Source of the DNA: Streptomyces sp. Tu 3180
Lineage (GTDB): Bacteria; Actinomycetota; Actinomycetes; Streptomycetales; Streptomycetaceae
DNA length: 64,000 bases
Assembly (NCBI RefSeq): GCF_009852415.1
Contig: NZ_WOXS01000002.1
Coordinates: 1-64,000 of the forward strand
Direction of reading: 5' to 3'
In this document: piece after piece, positions 27,704 through 36,813 of the stretch
Layout of the letters: every line of letters starts with the position of its first letter
Position numbering within the stretch: the stretch's first letter is position 1
The notes under the pieces: model-generated
Seen by the model: only the letters and a program-made list of their open reading frames with translations
Databases searched by the model: none
Told to the model about the DNA's origin: nothing
Program-made: the position numbers and the translations under genes

Positions 27704-28026
27704 ACGGCGGAGCCTACTGGCGGACGCTCCAAGCGGTCCGCCTGTTCGACCGCCTCCAGCAGCCGACTTGACGCGCTAACCGGCTGAGGTGTTTCCGCTG
27801 CCGATCGGTTCCTTCAGTCAGTATCGGCTGGCGACCGTCGTGCCGTGCATCGAGTCCTCCCTCCCTGCGTGTCCGAGCGCTGGGGCCGGCCGGCTCCGGG
27901 CCGTGCACCGGAAGTCCTGCCGGATGGCGCGAGCCGATCTCGACGACACATGGCTGTCAGTGCCCTCAAGTAGATTCTGTCCGTTCGACCCGACGGGTGG
28001 GTCGTCGAACTGAGGGATTCGTCGTC
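27704..28026. other. Intergenic region, nothing recognised
   Basis: No supportable gene, repeat or operator. It lies between two divergently oriented small genes. Confidence 0.45.
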
Positions 28027-28512
28027 GTGAGCATCTACCTGCATTTTCGTGCCGTGTCGGAGTCCGGGATTCGGGACGACCACACCTGGCTCGCTGCGTT
28101 CATGTCCGAGGCTTGGGAAAACGACGAAGCCGAGTACGCAGCAGGCATTGCCCACTCGATCAACAAGAGCTGGAACGCTGTCAACGACCTCTATGCCGCG
28201 GCCGATGCCCTCTGCACAGACGCCGACGAGCCGTGGACACTGCCGATCTACGGCGGCCGCCCCGTGCCCCACGGCACGGATGCGGACCCCTCCGATCCAC
28301 CGCTGATGCTTCTGGAGCCGTCTGGAGTGTCACGGGCCGCGCGTTTCCTTACGGCTGTCCCTTTCGACGATCTGTGGAACGTTGTCGATGTCAGGTTCAC
28401 TGCCCTCGGCCGGACCAGGCAGGAGCACCTCGAACATCACCGGGGCCTGCAAGAGTTCTACGGGCAGGCGGCTTCGGCAGGCCACGCCGTGGTCAAAGCG
28501 GTGTGGGCTTGA
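28027..28512 (+). CDS. DUF1877-family protein
   Basis: 161 aa from GTG 28027, where SIYLHFRAVSESGI starts the family. AEYAAGIAHSINKSWNAVND is followed by WTLPIYGGRPVPHG and an FLTAVPFDDLW segment, typical of DUF1877/YfbM (structure known in E. coli, function not). Cytoplasmic. An IS5 element begins right after the stop codon. Confidence 0.75.
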   Translation: MSIYLHFRAVSESGIRDDHTWLAAFMSEAWENDEAEYAAGIAHSINKSWNAVNDLYAAADALCTDADEPWTLPIYGGRPVPHGTDADPSDPPLMLLEPSGVSRAARFLTAVPFDDLWNVVDVRFTALGRTRQEHLEHHRGLQEFYGQAASAGHAVVKAVWA

Positions 28513-28530
28513 GGCGTGACCACGTGCCGG

Positions 28531-29408
28531 TCACAGCCATTCGTTGATGGATGCAACCAGCACAGTCGCCTCGTAGCGGACGGCGAGTTCGTCGTACCGG
28601 GCGGCGACGGCGCGGTGCCGCTTGAGGCGGTTGATCCCGCACTCGACCGCGTGACGCTCGCGGTAGTCGACCGGGTCGAAATGCGGCGGCCGGCCGCCGC
28701 ACGAGCCGAGCTTCTGGCGGTTGCCTGCCTGGTCGGCCTTGTCCGGGACGGTGCAGTGGACCCCCCGGCGGCGCAGGTAGGCGCGGTTCCTGCGGGAGGC
28801 GTACGCCTTGTCGGCCCGCACCCGATCGGGGCGGACGCGTGACCGGCCCGGACCGACGCGGGGCACGCGGACCTTCTCCAGCACCGGTTCGAACTGCGGC
28901 GAGTCGCCGCGCTGCCCCGCCGTCACCACGATCGACATGGGCTTCTGGCCCTGTTCGACGGCCAGGTGCAGCTTGGTGGTGAATCCGCCGCGCGAGCGTC
29001 CCAGCCCGTGATCACGAGGCTCGGTGAACACGCCACCTGGCGGTTCCTTCTGCAGATCGCCCTGCTTGTGAGCCCCGGCCGCATGCTGATGGGCGCGACA
29101 GACCGTGGAGTCGACGCTCGGATCCCACGTGATCGCACCTTCCGCATCGGCCAGGGACTGGAGCCGGGTGAGGATCCGGTGCCAGGTGCCGTCCCGCTGC
29201 GCCACCAGCGGAACAGGTCGCAGACCCGGCCCCACGGCCCGTACTCGACGGGCACGTCCCGCCACGGAACACCGCTCCGAACCCGGAACCGTATGCCGTC
29301 GATCAACTGCCGGCGGGGCCAGACGGGCGGCCGCCCCGTTTTGGCGCCTTTCGGCGACAGCGGTTCCAGCACCGCCCACTGCTCGTCCGTGAGATCTCCC
29401 CGACCCAT
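28531..29408 (-). mobile_element. IS5-family transposase, full length but frameshifted
   Basis: The first frame starts at ATG 29408 ([40 protein letters not shown]) and breaks near DLFRWW. The second frame resumes with [19 protein letters not shown] and runs to SINEWL at 28531, including [14 protein letters not shown] (catalytic Asp), [16 protein letters not shown] (second Asp) and [16 protein letters not shown] (Glu). Related elements encode this as one frame, so a one-base loss near 29205 is likely. It forms the left border of the CHAT cassette. Clear terminal repeats were not found by eye. Confidence 0.8.
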
Positions 29409-29485
29409 GAACCGTGATCATTCACAGCCCAAGACCTACTTTCGATACACGGCCCAGGCGCGGCACCCGGGTCCCTCGTGCGCCG

Positions 29486-32400
29486 TCATGGTCCTGTGTG
29501 GATGTGGGAGGCCCACTGGGCGGGCTGGGAGCCCTCCCTCACATCACGCAGCCGCCGTACCGCCGTGTGCAGCGCGCGGGCCGGGTCGGAGCCCGCCGTG
29601 ACCAGCTGCTCGTACACCTCCTCCGCGATCCCGGCCGCCGCCCGGTCCCCCACCGGCCACAGCGTGGAGATCACATGCGGATAGCCCGCCGCCTGAAACG
29701 CCGAGGACAGATGGATGACCTCGTCCGGCAGATCCACCCCGGGACGGCCGGTGCCGCAGGCGGACAGGTAGGCGAGGAACGCCCCCGGCGTCCGCGTGCC
29801 CATCACGTCGGCCACGGTAAGCGAGCCGCCGGACAGATGCAGCCGGCCGGCCGACGGGCGGTCCAGGTTGCCGGTCGCGTGACAGGCGAAGTGGACCCAG
29901 TCGCTCTCGGCGAGGGCCGCCCGCACCGCGTCGGGACGCGCCTCCTCGTCGCTCAGTACCCGCAGACCCGTGATCCGCGCTCGCAGACTTGCAATCTCCT
30001 GTTCAGCCGCCGGCAGCTCCGGGACGCCCGGCACGCGTGGTACGCACACGGCGAGCGGCCGCAGCGGACGGCGGGCCCCACTCGATCCGGCCGCCCGGCG
30101 GGCGTGGCGCAGGGCGCGCAGGGTGACCGTGTAGGAGGGCACCGCGCGGTCAATGAGCGTGCGGCCGTCCCCGGCGGTGTGGTGGCCCGCGGCGTGCAGC
30201 GGCAGGAACCCGAGCGCGGCGGTCGGCATCAGCCACAGCCGGGGAAGCGGTGCGCCGGCGGCCGACGCCCGGGTCAGGCCCAGGGCCGTCAGCACCGGTT
30301 CGGCCACGGTGTCCCACAGCCAGGCGAGCGTACGGCCGACGTAACGGCTCGCTGCGTGCACGTCCAGCGGGTCGAACCGGTCGCCGCCGCCGAGGATCTG
30401 GAGCGCCGTCAGGAAGGCGGCGGCCCGCTCCTCGACGATCGGTGCCGACAGGTCGGGCAACGGCACGGACGACGCGCCGGCCGCGGTGAGCAGCAGCGCG
30501 TCACAGCCGTACTCGCTGACGTTCACCGCGACGACGGGTCCGGCCTCGGCCTCCGCCGCCGGGTCCGAGCAGGACGTGCCGGGCACGGCCGGTACGTCCG
30601 GACGGGTGCCCGCCGGGGTGCCGGCGTCCTCCACCGTCCGGGCCAGCAGCACACCGCGCCCGGCCTCCAGGACGTCCATCGCTGCCGCGGCGTCGCCGTC
30701 GTGCCGCAGTACGGTGGCGGCGGCCCGGGTGGACAGCAGCGGATATCCCTTGAGACTGAACATCAGATCGTCGCCGTCCAGCCGGGCCGTGCCCACTTCG
30801 GCATAGGCGAGGACGGCGGTCCGGTGGCCCTCGGCGGCGCCCGCCCAGTCAACGGCGGCCGCGGCGAGCCGGCCCCAGGAGCGGCCCGCGATGGCCCGCA
30901 CGTGCGGGTTGGCGTTCCGGTTCCGGGCCGCGGCGGACAGGACACGGATCGCCTGCGCGCGGTCGTCGGGGTCCTGGGTCGCCTCGTACAGATTCTGCAA
31001 TGCCGTACCGAGGTTGGCCAGCCGCACTGCCCGGGCGGGATCACCGGCCGGGGTGTCGGCCAGTGCCGAGCGGGCCAGCCGGACCGCCTCGCGCAGCCGT
31101 GCCACGTCCTCGGCGCCGGGCGGCGGATCGGACGGCGGCGTGAAGGTGCCGGTCCGCAGGAACTCCTCGAGCACCTGCTGGCCGAACCAGGCGGCGCGCG
31201 CCTCCTCGCCGTCGGCCTGGTGCGCCCGCTGCAGTATCTGGCTCAGGTGCGCGGCCGCCTGCGCGCGCTTCGGCGACCACTCCGGCAGCCCGTCCAGCAC
31301 CGATTGCTGGAGCTCGACCGCCTCGTTGAGGTCGGCGGGCGCCGCGGCACGGCTGCGGGACCGCCATTCCAGCGCGTTCGCCAGCGCATCGGCCAGGGCC
31401 GGGCGCACCGGGTGCCTCGGGTCGGCCACGGCGAGCCCTTCGCGCAGCACGCCGATCGCCTCGTCCAGGGCGGGGAGGTCGCCGTACCGCTGGTGTTTTT
31501 GGAGGAGCCCGACTCCCAGCGTGCACAGGTACCGGACGCGCACCGGTTCCTCGTGCGGGGTGTCGCGGACGGCGTCACGCTGGAGCTCGAGCGACTCCAG
31601 GAGCATGCGGCTGTCGTCGGTGAGGTCGTACAGCTCCGCCAGCGTCAGGGCCAGACTCGCCCGCACGTGCGGATCCCGGGGCCGGGCAGCGGAGGCGGCG
31701 CGCAGCAGGGCGACCGCTCGGCGCAGGGTTTCCTGCCGGGTGGTGGCGGTACCGAGATGGCGCAGCAGGTCGCCGAGGAGGCGCAGCCGGTCCGGGTCGT
31801 CACCGTCGGCCTCCAGCGCTCGTTCGGCCAGCTGCACGCCCCGGTCGAGATCCCGGCGGTCCTCCCGGAGGCCGTAGCGCCACAGCAGGTTGCGGGCGAG
31901 CGCCTCCTCGTACTCGGGGCAGCGCTCGGGGGCATGGCGCCGGGCCAGTTCCAGGGCACGCTCGCAGGCCGCGACCGCCTCGTCCAGGTCCTGTGCCCGG
32001 CCGGTCGCCTCGGCCCGCATGGCCAGGGACTGGGCGAGCATGCCCAGCACCTCCAGGTGGAACGGCTCCGCGGAGTCGTTAGCCTCGGCACGCCGGTCGG
32101 CGACCCGCCAGGCCTCGACGGCCCGGTCCAGGGCGGCCTCGCCTCCCTCGACGAGCGAGAACCACAGCGTCCGTGCCAGCGCCCGGTGGTAACCGGTGAT
32201 CACCTGGATGTCCGCACGATCGTGCGGGATTCGGTCGATGTCCTCGGTGAGGCGGACCAGCGCCCGCATGGCGTCGGGCTCACGGTGCTCCCTCACCCGG
32301 TCCGACAGCCGGGTGACGAACGGCAGCAGGACGCGCACCCGGTAGGAGTCCGGTGACGTCACGTTCTCGACGGCGGCCAGCAGCAGTTCGACGGCACCGG

Positions 32401-32593
32401 GCAGCGACCGGGCACCGACGATGTCGAGGGCGTCCGCGAGAGCGTGTGCGGCGGAGCTGTCCGGTGGCTGCTGCCTGCGGAGCGCGCTCGTGTACGGCGC
32501 TAGAGCGGCGACGGCCGCGTCGGCGGCGTTTCGGTCCCGCCGCTGCACGGCTTTCGTCAGGGAGTCGACCAGCGGGGCGTGGGGCGTCGGCAT
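29486..32593 (-). CDS. TPR-repeat CHAT-domain protease
   Basis: A 1035-aa cytoplasmic protein. Residues about 20-720 are helical repeats of TPR type, for example LDEAVAACERALELARRHA, LDRGVQLAERALEADGDD and LDEAIGVLREGLAVADPRHP. The C-terminal 300 residues are a CHAT (caspase HetF-associated with TPRs) domain with the His-Cys dyad: His905 in WVHFACHATGN (29879-29881) and Cys946 in AYLSACGTG (29756-29758). The natural CHAT ending QWASHIHTGP is present. CHAT proteases such as Csx29 cleave partner proteins on an upstream signal. ATG 32593 has GGAG upstream. A Cys-cluster gene precedes it on the same strand, with two divergent partner genes beyond. No NTPase or nucleic-acid sensor domain is visible. 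Confidence 0.9.
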   Translation of the reverse strand: MPTPHAPLVDSLTKAVQRRDRNAADAAVAALAPYTSALRRQQPPDSSAAHALADALDIVGARSLPGAVELLLAAVENVTSPDSYRVRVLLPFVTRLSDRVREHREPDAMRALVRLTEDIDRIPHDRADIQVITGYHRALARTLWFSLVEGGEAALDRAVEAWRVADRRAEANDSAEPFHLEVLGMLAQSLAMRAEATGRAQDLDEAVAACERALELARRHAPERCPEYEEALARNLLWRYGLREDRRDLDRGVQLAERALEADGDDPDRLRLLGDLLRHLGTATTRQETLRRAVALLRAASAARPRDPHVRASLALTLAELYDLTDDSRMLLESLELQRDAVRDTPHEEPVRVRYLCTLGVGLLQKHQRYGDLPALDEAIGVLREGLAVADPRHPVRPALADALANALEWRSRSRAAAPADLNEAVELQQSVLDGLPEWSPKRAQAAAHLSQILQRAHQADGEEARAAWFGQQVLEEFLRTGTFTPPSDPPPGAEDVARLREAVRLARSALADTPAGDPARAVRLANLGTALQNLYEATQDPDDRAQAIRVLSAAARNRNANPHVRAIAGRSWGRLAAAAVDWAGAAEGHRTAVLAYAEVGTARLDGDDLMFSLKGYPLLSTRAAATVLRHDGDAAAAMDVLEAGRGVLLARTVEDAGTPAGTRPDVPAVPGTSCSDPAAEAEAGPVVAVNVSEYGCDALLLTAAGASSVPLPDLSAPIVEERAAAFLTALQILGGGDRFDPLDVHAASRYVGRTLAWLWDTVAEPVLTALGLTRASAAGAPLPRLWLMPTAALGFLPLHAAGHHTAGDGRTLIDRAVPSYTVTLRALRHARRAAGSSGARRPLRPLAVCVPRVPGVPELPAAEQEIASLRARITGLRVLSDEEARPDAVRAALAESDWVHFACHATGNLDRPSAGRLHLSGGSLTVADVMGTRTPGAFLAYLSACGTGRPGVDLPDEVIHLSSAFQAAGYPHVISTLWPVGDRAAAGIAEEVYEQLVTAGSDPARALHTAVRRLRDVREGSQPAQWASHIHTGP

Positions 32594-32682
32594 CAGGCGT
32601 CTCCTCTCTCCTCCTTCGGGCACGCCGGCTCGTCCTGCGGCGCACACGGGCACGGCACGGCGTCAGCGGAGTCGGTGGCACG

Positions 32683-33663
32683 TCAGCCCACCCGGCACTC
32701 CAGGACGAGCCGCAGCGGGCGGGGCACGTGCGCGGGCGGCGCGCCGGTGCCGGCCGGCGCCGCACGCTCCAGATCCAGCAGCGGGCGGAAGCAGCGCAGT
32801 GCGGCGGCCAGGTCGTCGGCGGCGGGCTCCCCGGCAAGCGTCTGGCAGACGTGGCGCTGCCAGTGCAGCATCCCGCAGGTCTGCAAGGTCACCGGGTCGA
32901 TGAGGGCGTTGGGCCCAGTCAGGGCCAGTGCCTCCAGCAGCGCCTCGTCGTCGAGCAGCAGCGCCGGGTCACGGCTCGCCTCGAACTGGGCGAGCCGTTC
33001 GAGGATCGCCGGCAGCAGCCGTACCCAGACCGGTCCGGGCAGGCCAAGCGTCTCCGGCGCCTCCCCCAGACGTCGCCGCCAGCCCTGCTCATCGCCGACG
33101 GCCCGGCCCTTCAGATAGCAGGCGACACGTCTGCGCAGCGCCCGGCGGCGGAAGGCGCCCGCCGGGGCGGTGTCGTGGGTGCGCAGCCCCACACCGGACA
33201 TGAGGGCCCCCACTGGCACCTCGTCTGCGGAACCGGGCACGAACTTGGCCGCCTCCGCGACGGTCGCCGCGGCCCACCACCACAGTTCGTGCACGACCGG
33301 CCGGAAGAGCGGCAGGGACCCCTTGATCCGCGGGGTGCGCCGGGCAGCGTCCACGTAGTCGAGGGCGATCGCCATCCAGCAACCAGGGTCGACGAGTTCG
33401 GACGGCTCCGGTCCCCCGAACAGCCACTCGGGTCCCCGCTCACCGGGCTGCGGCTCGGCGTACGGACGGGCGGGCCGGCCGAAGACGAACAGCCGCGAGT
33501 GCCCGCAGCCCGGGCACACGCCGTGCCACTCGCTCGCCCCGTGCCGGCCGGCCGCCACGTCCTCGATGTGCTGGGGGCTGAAGGCGCGCTGGCCACAGAC
33601 GCAGGGGTTGACCATGACGTACGTCTCGGCCTCGTACCGGGTCCGGGCGATCGGGAGCACCAT
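32683..33663 (-). CDS. Cys-cluster (zinc-ribbon-like) protein of the CHAT cassette
   Basis: 326 aa, family not recognised. An N-terminal cluster NPCVCGQRAFS (Cys21, Cys23) and WHGVCPGCGHSRLF (Cys50, Cys53) likely binds zinc. The remainder is mostly helical, with SLPLFRPVVHELWWWAAATV and ALMSGVGLRTHDTAP, and no enzyme motif. ATG 33663 has no Shine-Dalgarno sequence but a TAGTGT box six bases upstream, compatible with a leaderless message; ATG 33615 is an alternative. It precedes the protease gene by 89 bp on the same strand, so it may be an adaptor or substrate. Confidence 0.7.
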   Translation of the reverse strand: MVLPIARTRYEAETYVMVNPCVCGQRAFSPQHIEDVAAGRHGASEWHGVCPGCGHSRLFVFGRPARPYAEPQPGERGPEWLFGGPEPSELVDPGCWMAIALDYVDAARRTPRIKGSLPLFRPVVHELWWWAAATVAEAAKFVPGSADEVPVGALMSGVGLRTHDTAPAGAFRRRALRRRVACYLKGRAVGDEQGWRRRLGEAPETLGLPGPVWVRLLPAILERLAQFEASRDPALLLDDEALLEALALTGPNALIDPVTLQTCGMLHWQRHVCQTLAGEPAADDLAAALRCFRPLLDLERAAPAGTGAPPAHVPRPLRLVLECRVG

Positions 33664-33744
33664 GCGTCGACACTAAGACACAACTTCGCTCTGCCGAGAG
33701 GCGTTTGACGACTGCGGGACACGGCCGGGGGATAGGTTCACCCT
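33664..33744. promoter_or_regulatory. Bidirectional promoter of the CHAT cassette, possibly leaderless both ways
   Basis: The 81-bp gap separates two divergent start codons. Rightward, TAGGTT (33733-33738) ends 6 nt before ATG 33745. Leftward, TAGTGT (33675-33670) ends 6 nt before ATG 33663. Neither start has a ribosome binding site. The matching -10-to-ATG distances suggest transcription starts at or next to each ATG. Good -35 boxes are not obvious; TTGACG at 33705-33710 is 22 nt from the rightward -10. Confidence 0.45.
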
Positions 33745-34092
33745 ATGGATCAATCACCCGACCCCGTGGCCGCCCTCTGCGCCCAGCTCCAGGTGCTGCG
33801 CGTGTGCGCTCCCGAGGAGGCGGAGCGACTGGTGGCCGGTGCACGGCAAGGAAGCGACATCGGCGCGGAGCTGTCCCGGCTGCTGCTGCGGCTGGACATG
33901 GCCGTCGTCTCCGACACCGACCGGAGCGCTCCCGTCGGTCCCGCGATGATCGGCGGCTTCGGCCGGCACGCCGTGCACGAGCACTTCCGCTGCCCCGCCG
34001 AACGGTGTTCCCGGGTGCAGGCCCGCCGGCCGGCCGCGCCCGCGCCGGTCTGCCACCTGGAAGGCGTCCCGATGCGGCTGACGCGGAGCTGA
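33745..34092 (+). CDS. Small Cys/His protein of the CHAT cassette
   Basis: 115 aa, family not recognised. The N-terminal half is helical (VAALCAQLQVLRVCAPEEAE, ELSRLLLRLDMAVV). The C-terminal third has a compact potential metal site: RCPAERCSR (Cys83, Cys88) and PVCHLEGVPM (Cys103, His104). The stop codon is 2 bp before the start of the membrane protein, so the two are almost certainly co-translated. It may be a sensor or adaptor linking protease and membrane component. Confidence 0.72.
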   Translation: MDQSPDPVAALCAQLQVLRVCAPEEAERLVAGARQGSDIGAELSRLLLRLDMAVVSDTDRSAPVGPAMIGGFGRHAVHEHFRCPAERCSRVQARRPAAPAPVCHLEGVPMRLTRS

Positions 34093-34094
34093 CG

Positions 34095-35096
34095 ATGGAC
34101 GTCGTCCTCGCCGAACTGGGCCGCCGGGCGGCCGAGAAGTGGGTCTCCCTGCTGACCCTTCCCGGTCTGCTGTTCATCGCCGCCGCGGCGGCCGGGCGGG
34201 TGCTCGGACACACCGGCTGGGCGGACGTCGGCACACTCGCGGACGCGGGCCGACGCGCCGCGGCCGACTTGGCGCGGGAGGGCACCCTGACGGTCGTCAT
34301 GGCCGCCGCCCTGCTCCTGCTGTTGGCCACGGCCGCGGGTCTGGCCGCGACCGCCGCCGGACGGGCGGTACGCCTGTTCTGGCTCGCCGAGGGCCGGATA
34401 CCGCCCGGTCCGTCCCTGATCGCCCGCCGGAGCCACCGCTGGGAGGCCGCGCAGCAGGCGTACGCGGACCACAGCGAGACGGTCGCCCGCCGGATATGGG
34501 AGGCAGGGGTGGGCTCGGGGGGCCGTGCTGGTCCGGGAGACTCGGGTGATCCGGCGCCCCCAGTGGACCCGGCGCGCCAAACTGACTCGGGCCGGCCGTA
34601 TGACCCTGCGGGCGACGCAGCCGAGTTGGACCGTCTCGCCGACAGGCGCAACCGCATCTGTCTGGCCGAACCGACGCGGCCGCTGTGGATCGGGGACCGG
34701 CTGGCGGCGACCGACGCACGGGTGTACGCGGCATACGGGCTGGACTTGGGCACGGCGTGGCCGCGGCTGTGGCTGACCGTGCCGGAGGAGACGCGGGCCG
34801 AGGTGCGGCTGGCCGCGACCGCCTTCGACGCCGCCGCGGGCCTCGCCGGGTGGGGGCTGCTGTATCTGCTGCTGGGAGCCGTCTGGTGGCCGGCCGCGGT
34901 CGCCGGAGCGGTGGTGTGCGCCGTGGGCTGGCGGCGCGGCCGGGTCTGTGTCTCCGTCTACGCCGATCTGGTCGAGTCCGTCGTGGACCTGCACGGCCGC
35001 CCGCTCGCCCAGGCCCTCGGTCTGACGGAGGACCCGGGCCCCATGACGGAAGAACTCGGCACGGAGATCACCGCGGTCGTGCGCAAGGGGGCCTGA
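34095..35096 (+). CDS. Multi-pass membrane protein of the CHAT cassette, candidate effector
   Basis: 333 aa, family not recognised. Two N-terminal TM segments (WVSLLTLPGLLFIAAAAAG, about 16-34; LTVVMAAALLLLLATAAGLA, 65-84) are followed by a cytosolic amphipathic stretch (LIARRSHRWEAAQQAYADHS). Then comes a Gly/Pro/Asp-rich linker (138-174), a folded-looking region (LWIGDRLAATDARVYAAYGL) and a C-terminal TM hairpin (GWGLLYLLLGAVWWPAAVAG, about 252-278). The ATG at 34095 is 2 bp after the previous stop. In a CHAT system a membrane protein with an exposed linker is a plausible cleavage target; that is inference only. Confidence 0.72.
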   Translation: MDVVLAELGRRAAEKWVSLLTLPGLLFIAAAAAGRVLGHTGWADVGTLADAGRRAAADLAREGTLTVVMAAALLLLLATAAGLAATAAGRAVRLFWLAEGRIPPGPSLIARRSHRWEAAQQAYADHSETVARRIWEAGVGSGGRAGPGDSGDPAPPVDPARQTDSGRPYDPAGDAAELDRLADRRNRICLAEPTRPLWIGDRLAATDARVYAAYGLDLGTAWPRLWLTVPEETRAEVRLAATAFDAAAGLAGWGLLYLLLGAVWWPAAVAGAVVCAVGWRRGRVCVSVYADLVESVVDLHGRPLAQALGLTEDPGPMTEELGTEITAVVRKGA

Positions 35097-35159
35097 CGGC
35101 GCCGTCGACGCGGCGGTCCCGGTCGGCCAGCCGCCGGCCCGGCCCGCACGGCCCGCCGC

Positions 35160-35920
35160 GCTATCCCGGCGCACCTGCGCTGCGCCGCAGTCACCTAACG
35201 GTCGCCGGTTCCGCAAGCTTGTCGGGGTCGTGCGGCGCCGGGGTGGCGGCAAGCCCACCGGTGGCCGGCCATGGGCTCTGCCCCGGGAGAGCCGCGTACT
35301 GCTGGTGGCCGCGTACTGGCGGACGAACCTCACGATGCGGCAGCTCGGGCCTCTGTTCGGGATCTCGAAGCCGGCCGCGGACCGGGGCATCGACCACATC
35401 GCTCCGCTTCCGGCCCTGGCCCCGGTGCGGCGCCGCCATCCGCTGGCACGGTGCTGATCGTGGACGGCACCCCGGTTCCCACCCGCGACCGCAGCGCGGC
35501 CGCCTCCAGCAAGAACTGCCACTACTCCACCAACCACCAGGTCGTCATCGACGCCCATACCCGGCTGGTCGTGGCGTCCGGACGCCCCTTGCCCGGCAAC
35601 CGCCACGACGCCCGCGCCCACCGCGAATCGGACGTGGAAGGGGCCGTGAAGAACGCACCCGTTCCCGGCGACGGCGGCTATCGCGGTACTCCTGCTCCCA
35701 TCCCGCACTGGCCACGCAAAGACCGGCCACTCACCCCCGCGCAGCAGGCCGACAACACCCTCCACCGCCGAGTGAGAGCCCGTGTTGAGCACGCCTTCTC
35801 CAGGATGAAGACCTACAAGATCCTCCGCGGCTGCCGACTACGCGGCGACGGCGTCCACCACGCCATCCTCGGCGTGGCCCGGCTGCACAACCTAGCCCTC
35901 GCTGGACGAACCCCACCTCA
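35160..35920 (+). pseudogene. IS5-family transposase (second type), frameshifted
   Basis: Frames in order: ALRRSHLTVAG; shift near 35205; FRKLVGVVRRRGGGKPTGGR to LTMRQLGPLFGISKPAADRG (helix-turn-helix); shift near 35445; LIVDGTPVPTRDRSAAASSK (first Asp), PVPGDGGYRGTPAP (second Asp) and RARVEHAFSRMKTYKILRG (Glu). Two shifts make it inactive. It forms the right border of the CHAT cassette. Confidence 0.78.
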
Positions 35921-36088
35921 GTCGAGGACGTCAAGTCCCGTCCTCCACCCCTTACGGGACGGCGTTTGGAACCGCTGACGAAATGAGGTGCCTCCGACTC
36001 AAGGTGGAGTGACGGCACCGCGAGTCGTACTGGCGTCATTGCCTCAGAGAGTGAACTCGGAATGACAGCCCTTCCGGGCTGTGCAGTC

Positions 36089-36751
36089 TCAGAACGGAGT
36101 GGTCGGTCTCTCGGATCCAGGTAGTGGGACTCCGGCCACCGCCGCCGATCTGCACGCGGGAGATGACACCACCCAGATCATCGACCCCGACGGAGAGTTC
36201 CCACGCGGGACAGCGATGGGTTCGCGCGCCGCGATGAATGCGGCGGCCGTCAGAGGAGTACCTGTCAACTGGTGGTAGAAGTCCCGGGCCTGGTCCGGTT
36301 GGCCGCAAGCCAGGACCATGTGGTGTGGGGCGCCTACGAAGCGAGGCGGGAACTTCCACCCGGTGAACCCATGAGGTTGCCACAGGGAGAAGGCAGCGCC
36401 CACCGGGTCGATCAGCGTCGCCGTACGGCCCTGATCGCCCGCGTCAAAGGGAGCCACGACAAGGCGCGCGCCGTTTGCCGTCGCGGCTTCGGTGCGGCAG
36501 TCGACGTCGTCAACGGCCAGGTGGTAGGCGACGTGGGCGGGTGTGTCCGGCGGGTAGATCGGGTTCGCAAGGTCGCTGACACTGCCGATCTGGTACCCGC
36601 CGATGGTTGTCTTGGTGGCCTGGCGCCGGTCCTCCTCATCCACCGCAAGACACCAGCCCAGTGCCTCCGACAAGAAGGCGGCGGTGCCGGACGGTTCGCG
36701 GACTTTCAGGTCCATCCAGCAGAACTCGTTCAGCGAACCGAGGGCGGTCAT
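36089..36751 (-). CDS. VOC-superfamily (glyoxalase-like) two-domain protein
   Basis: 220 aa with two beta-alpha-beta-beta-beta modules. The first begins NEFCWMDLKVREPSGTAAFL with YQIGSVSDLANPIYPPD; the second has ATLIDPVGAAFSLWQP and VLACGQPDQARDFYHQL. ATG 36751 follows AAGGAGG. VOC proteins include lyases, dioxygenases and resistance proteins that bind drugs; substrate unknown. It sits alone between two IS remnants. Confidence 0.85.
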   Translation of the reverse strand: MTALGSLNEFCWMDLKVREPSGTAAFLSEALGWCLAVDEEDRRQATKTTIGGYQIGSVSDLANPIYPPDTPAHVAYHLAVDDVDCRTEAATANGARLVVAPFDAGDQGRTATLIDPVGAAFSLWQPHGFTGWKFPPRFVGAPHHMVLACGQPDQARDFYHQLTGTPLTAAAFIAAREPIAVPRGNSPSGSMIWVVSSPACRSAAVAGVPLPGSERPTTPF

Positions 36752-36813
36752 CGTGTCCTCCTTGTCTCTCGGGTGGTGGGTATCGGCTCGCCGGGCGACT
36801 GCGCAAGCGGGTT

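Noticed and set aside
29414-32356. 980-codon plus-strand frame
   Set aside because: Antisense of the CHAT protease, which has catalytic motifs and TPRs; the plus frame has none.
32683-35096. Assigning the cassette to the CATRA or VMAP conflict systems
   Set aside because: No caspase-type, vWA or MoxR domain is visible, and small-protein similarity could not be tested without a search.
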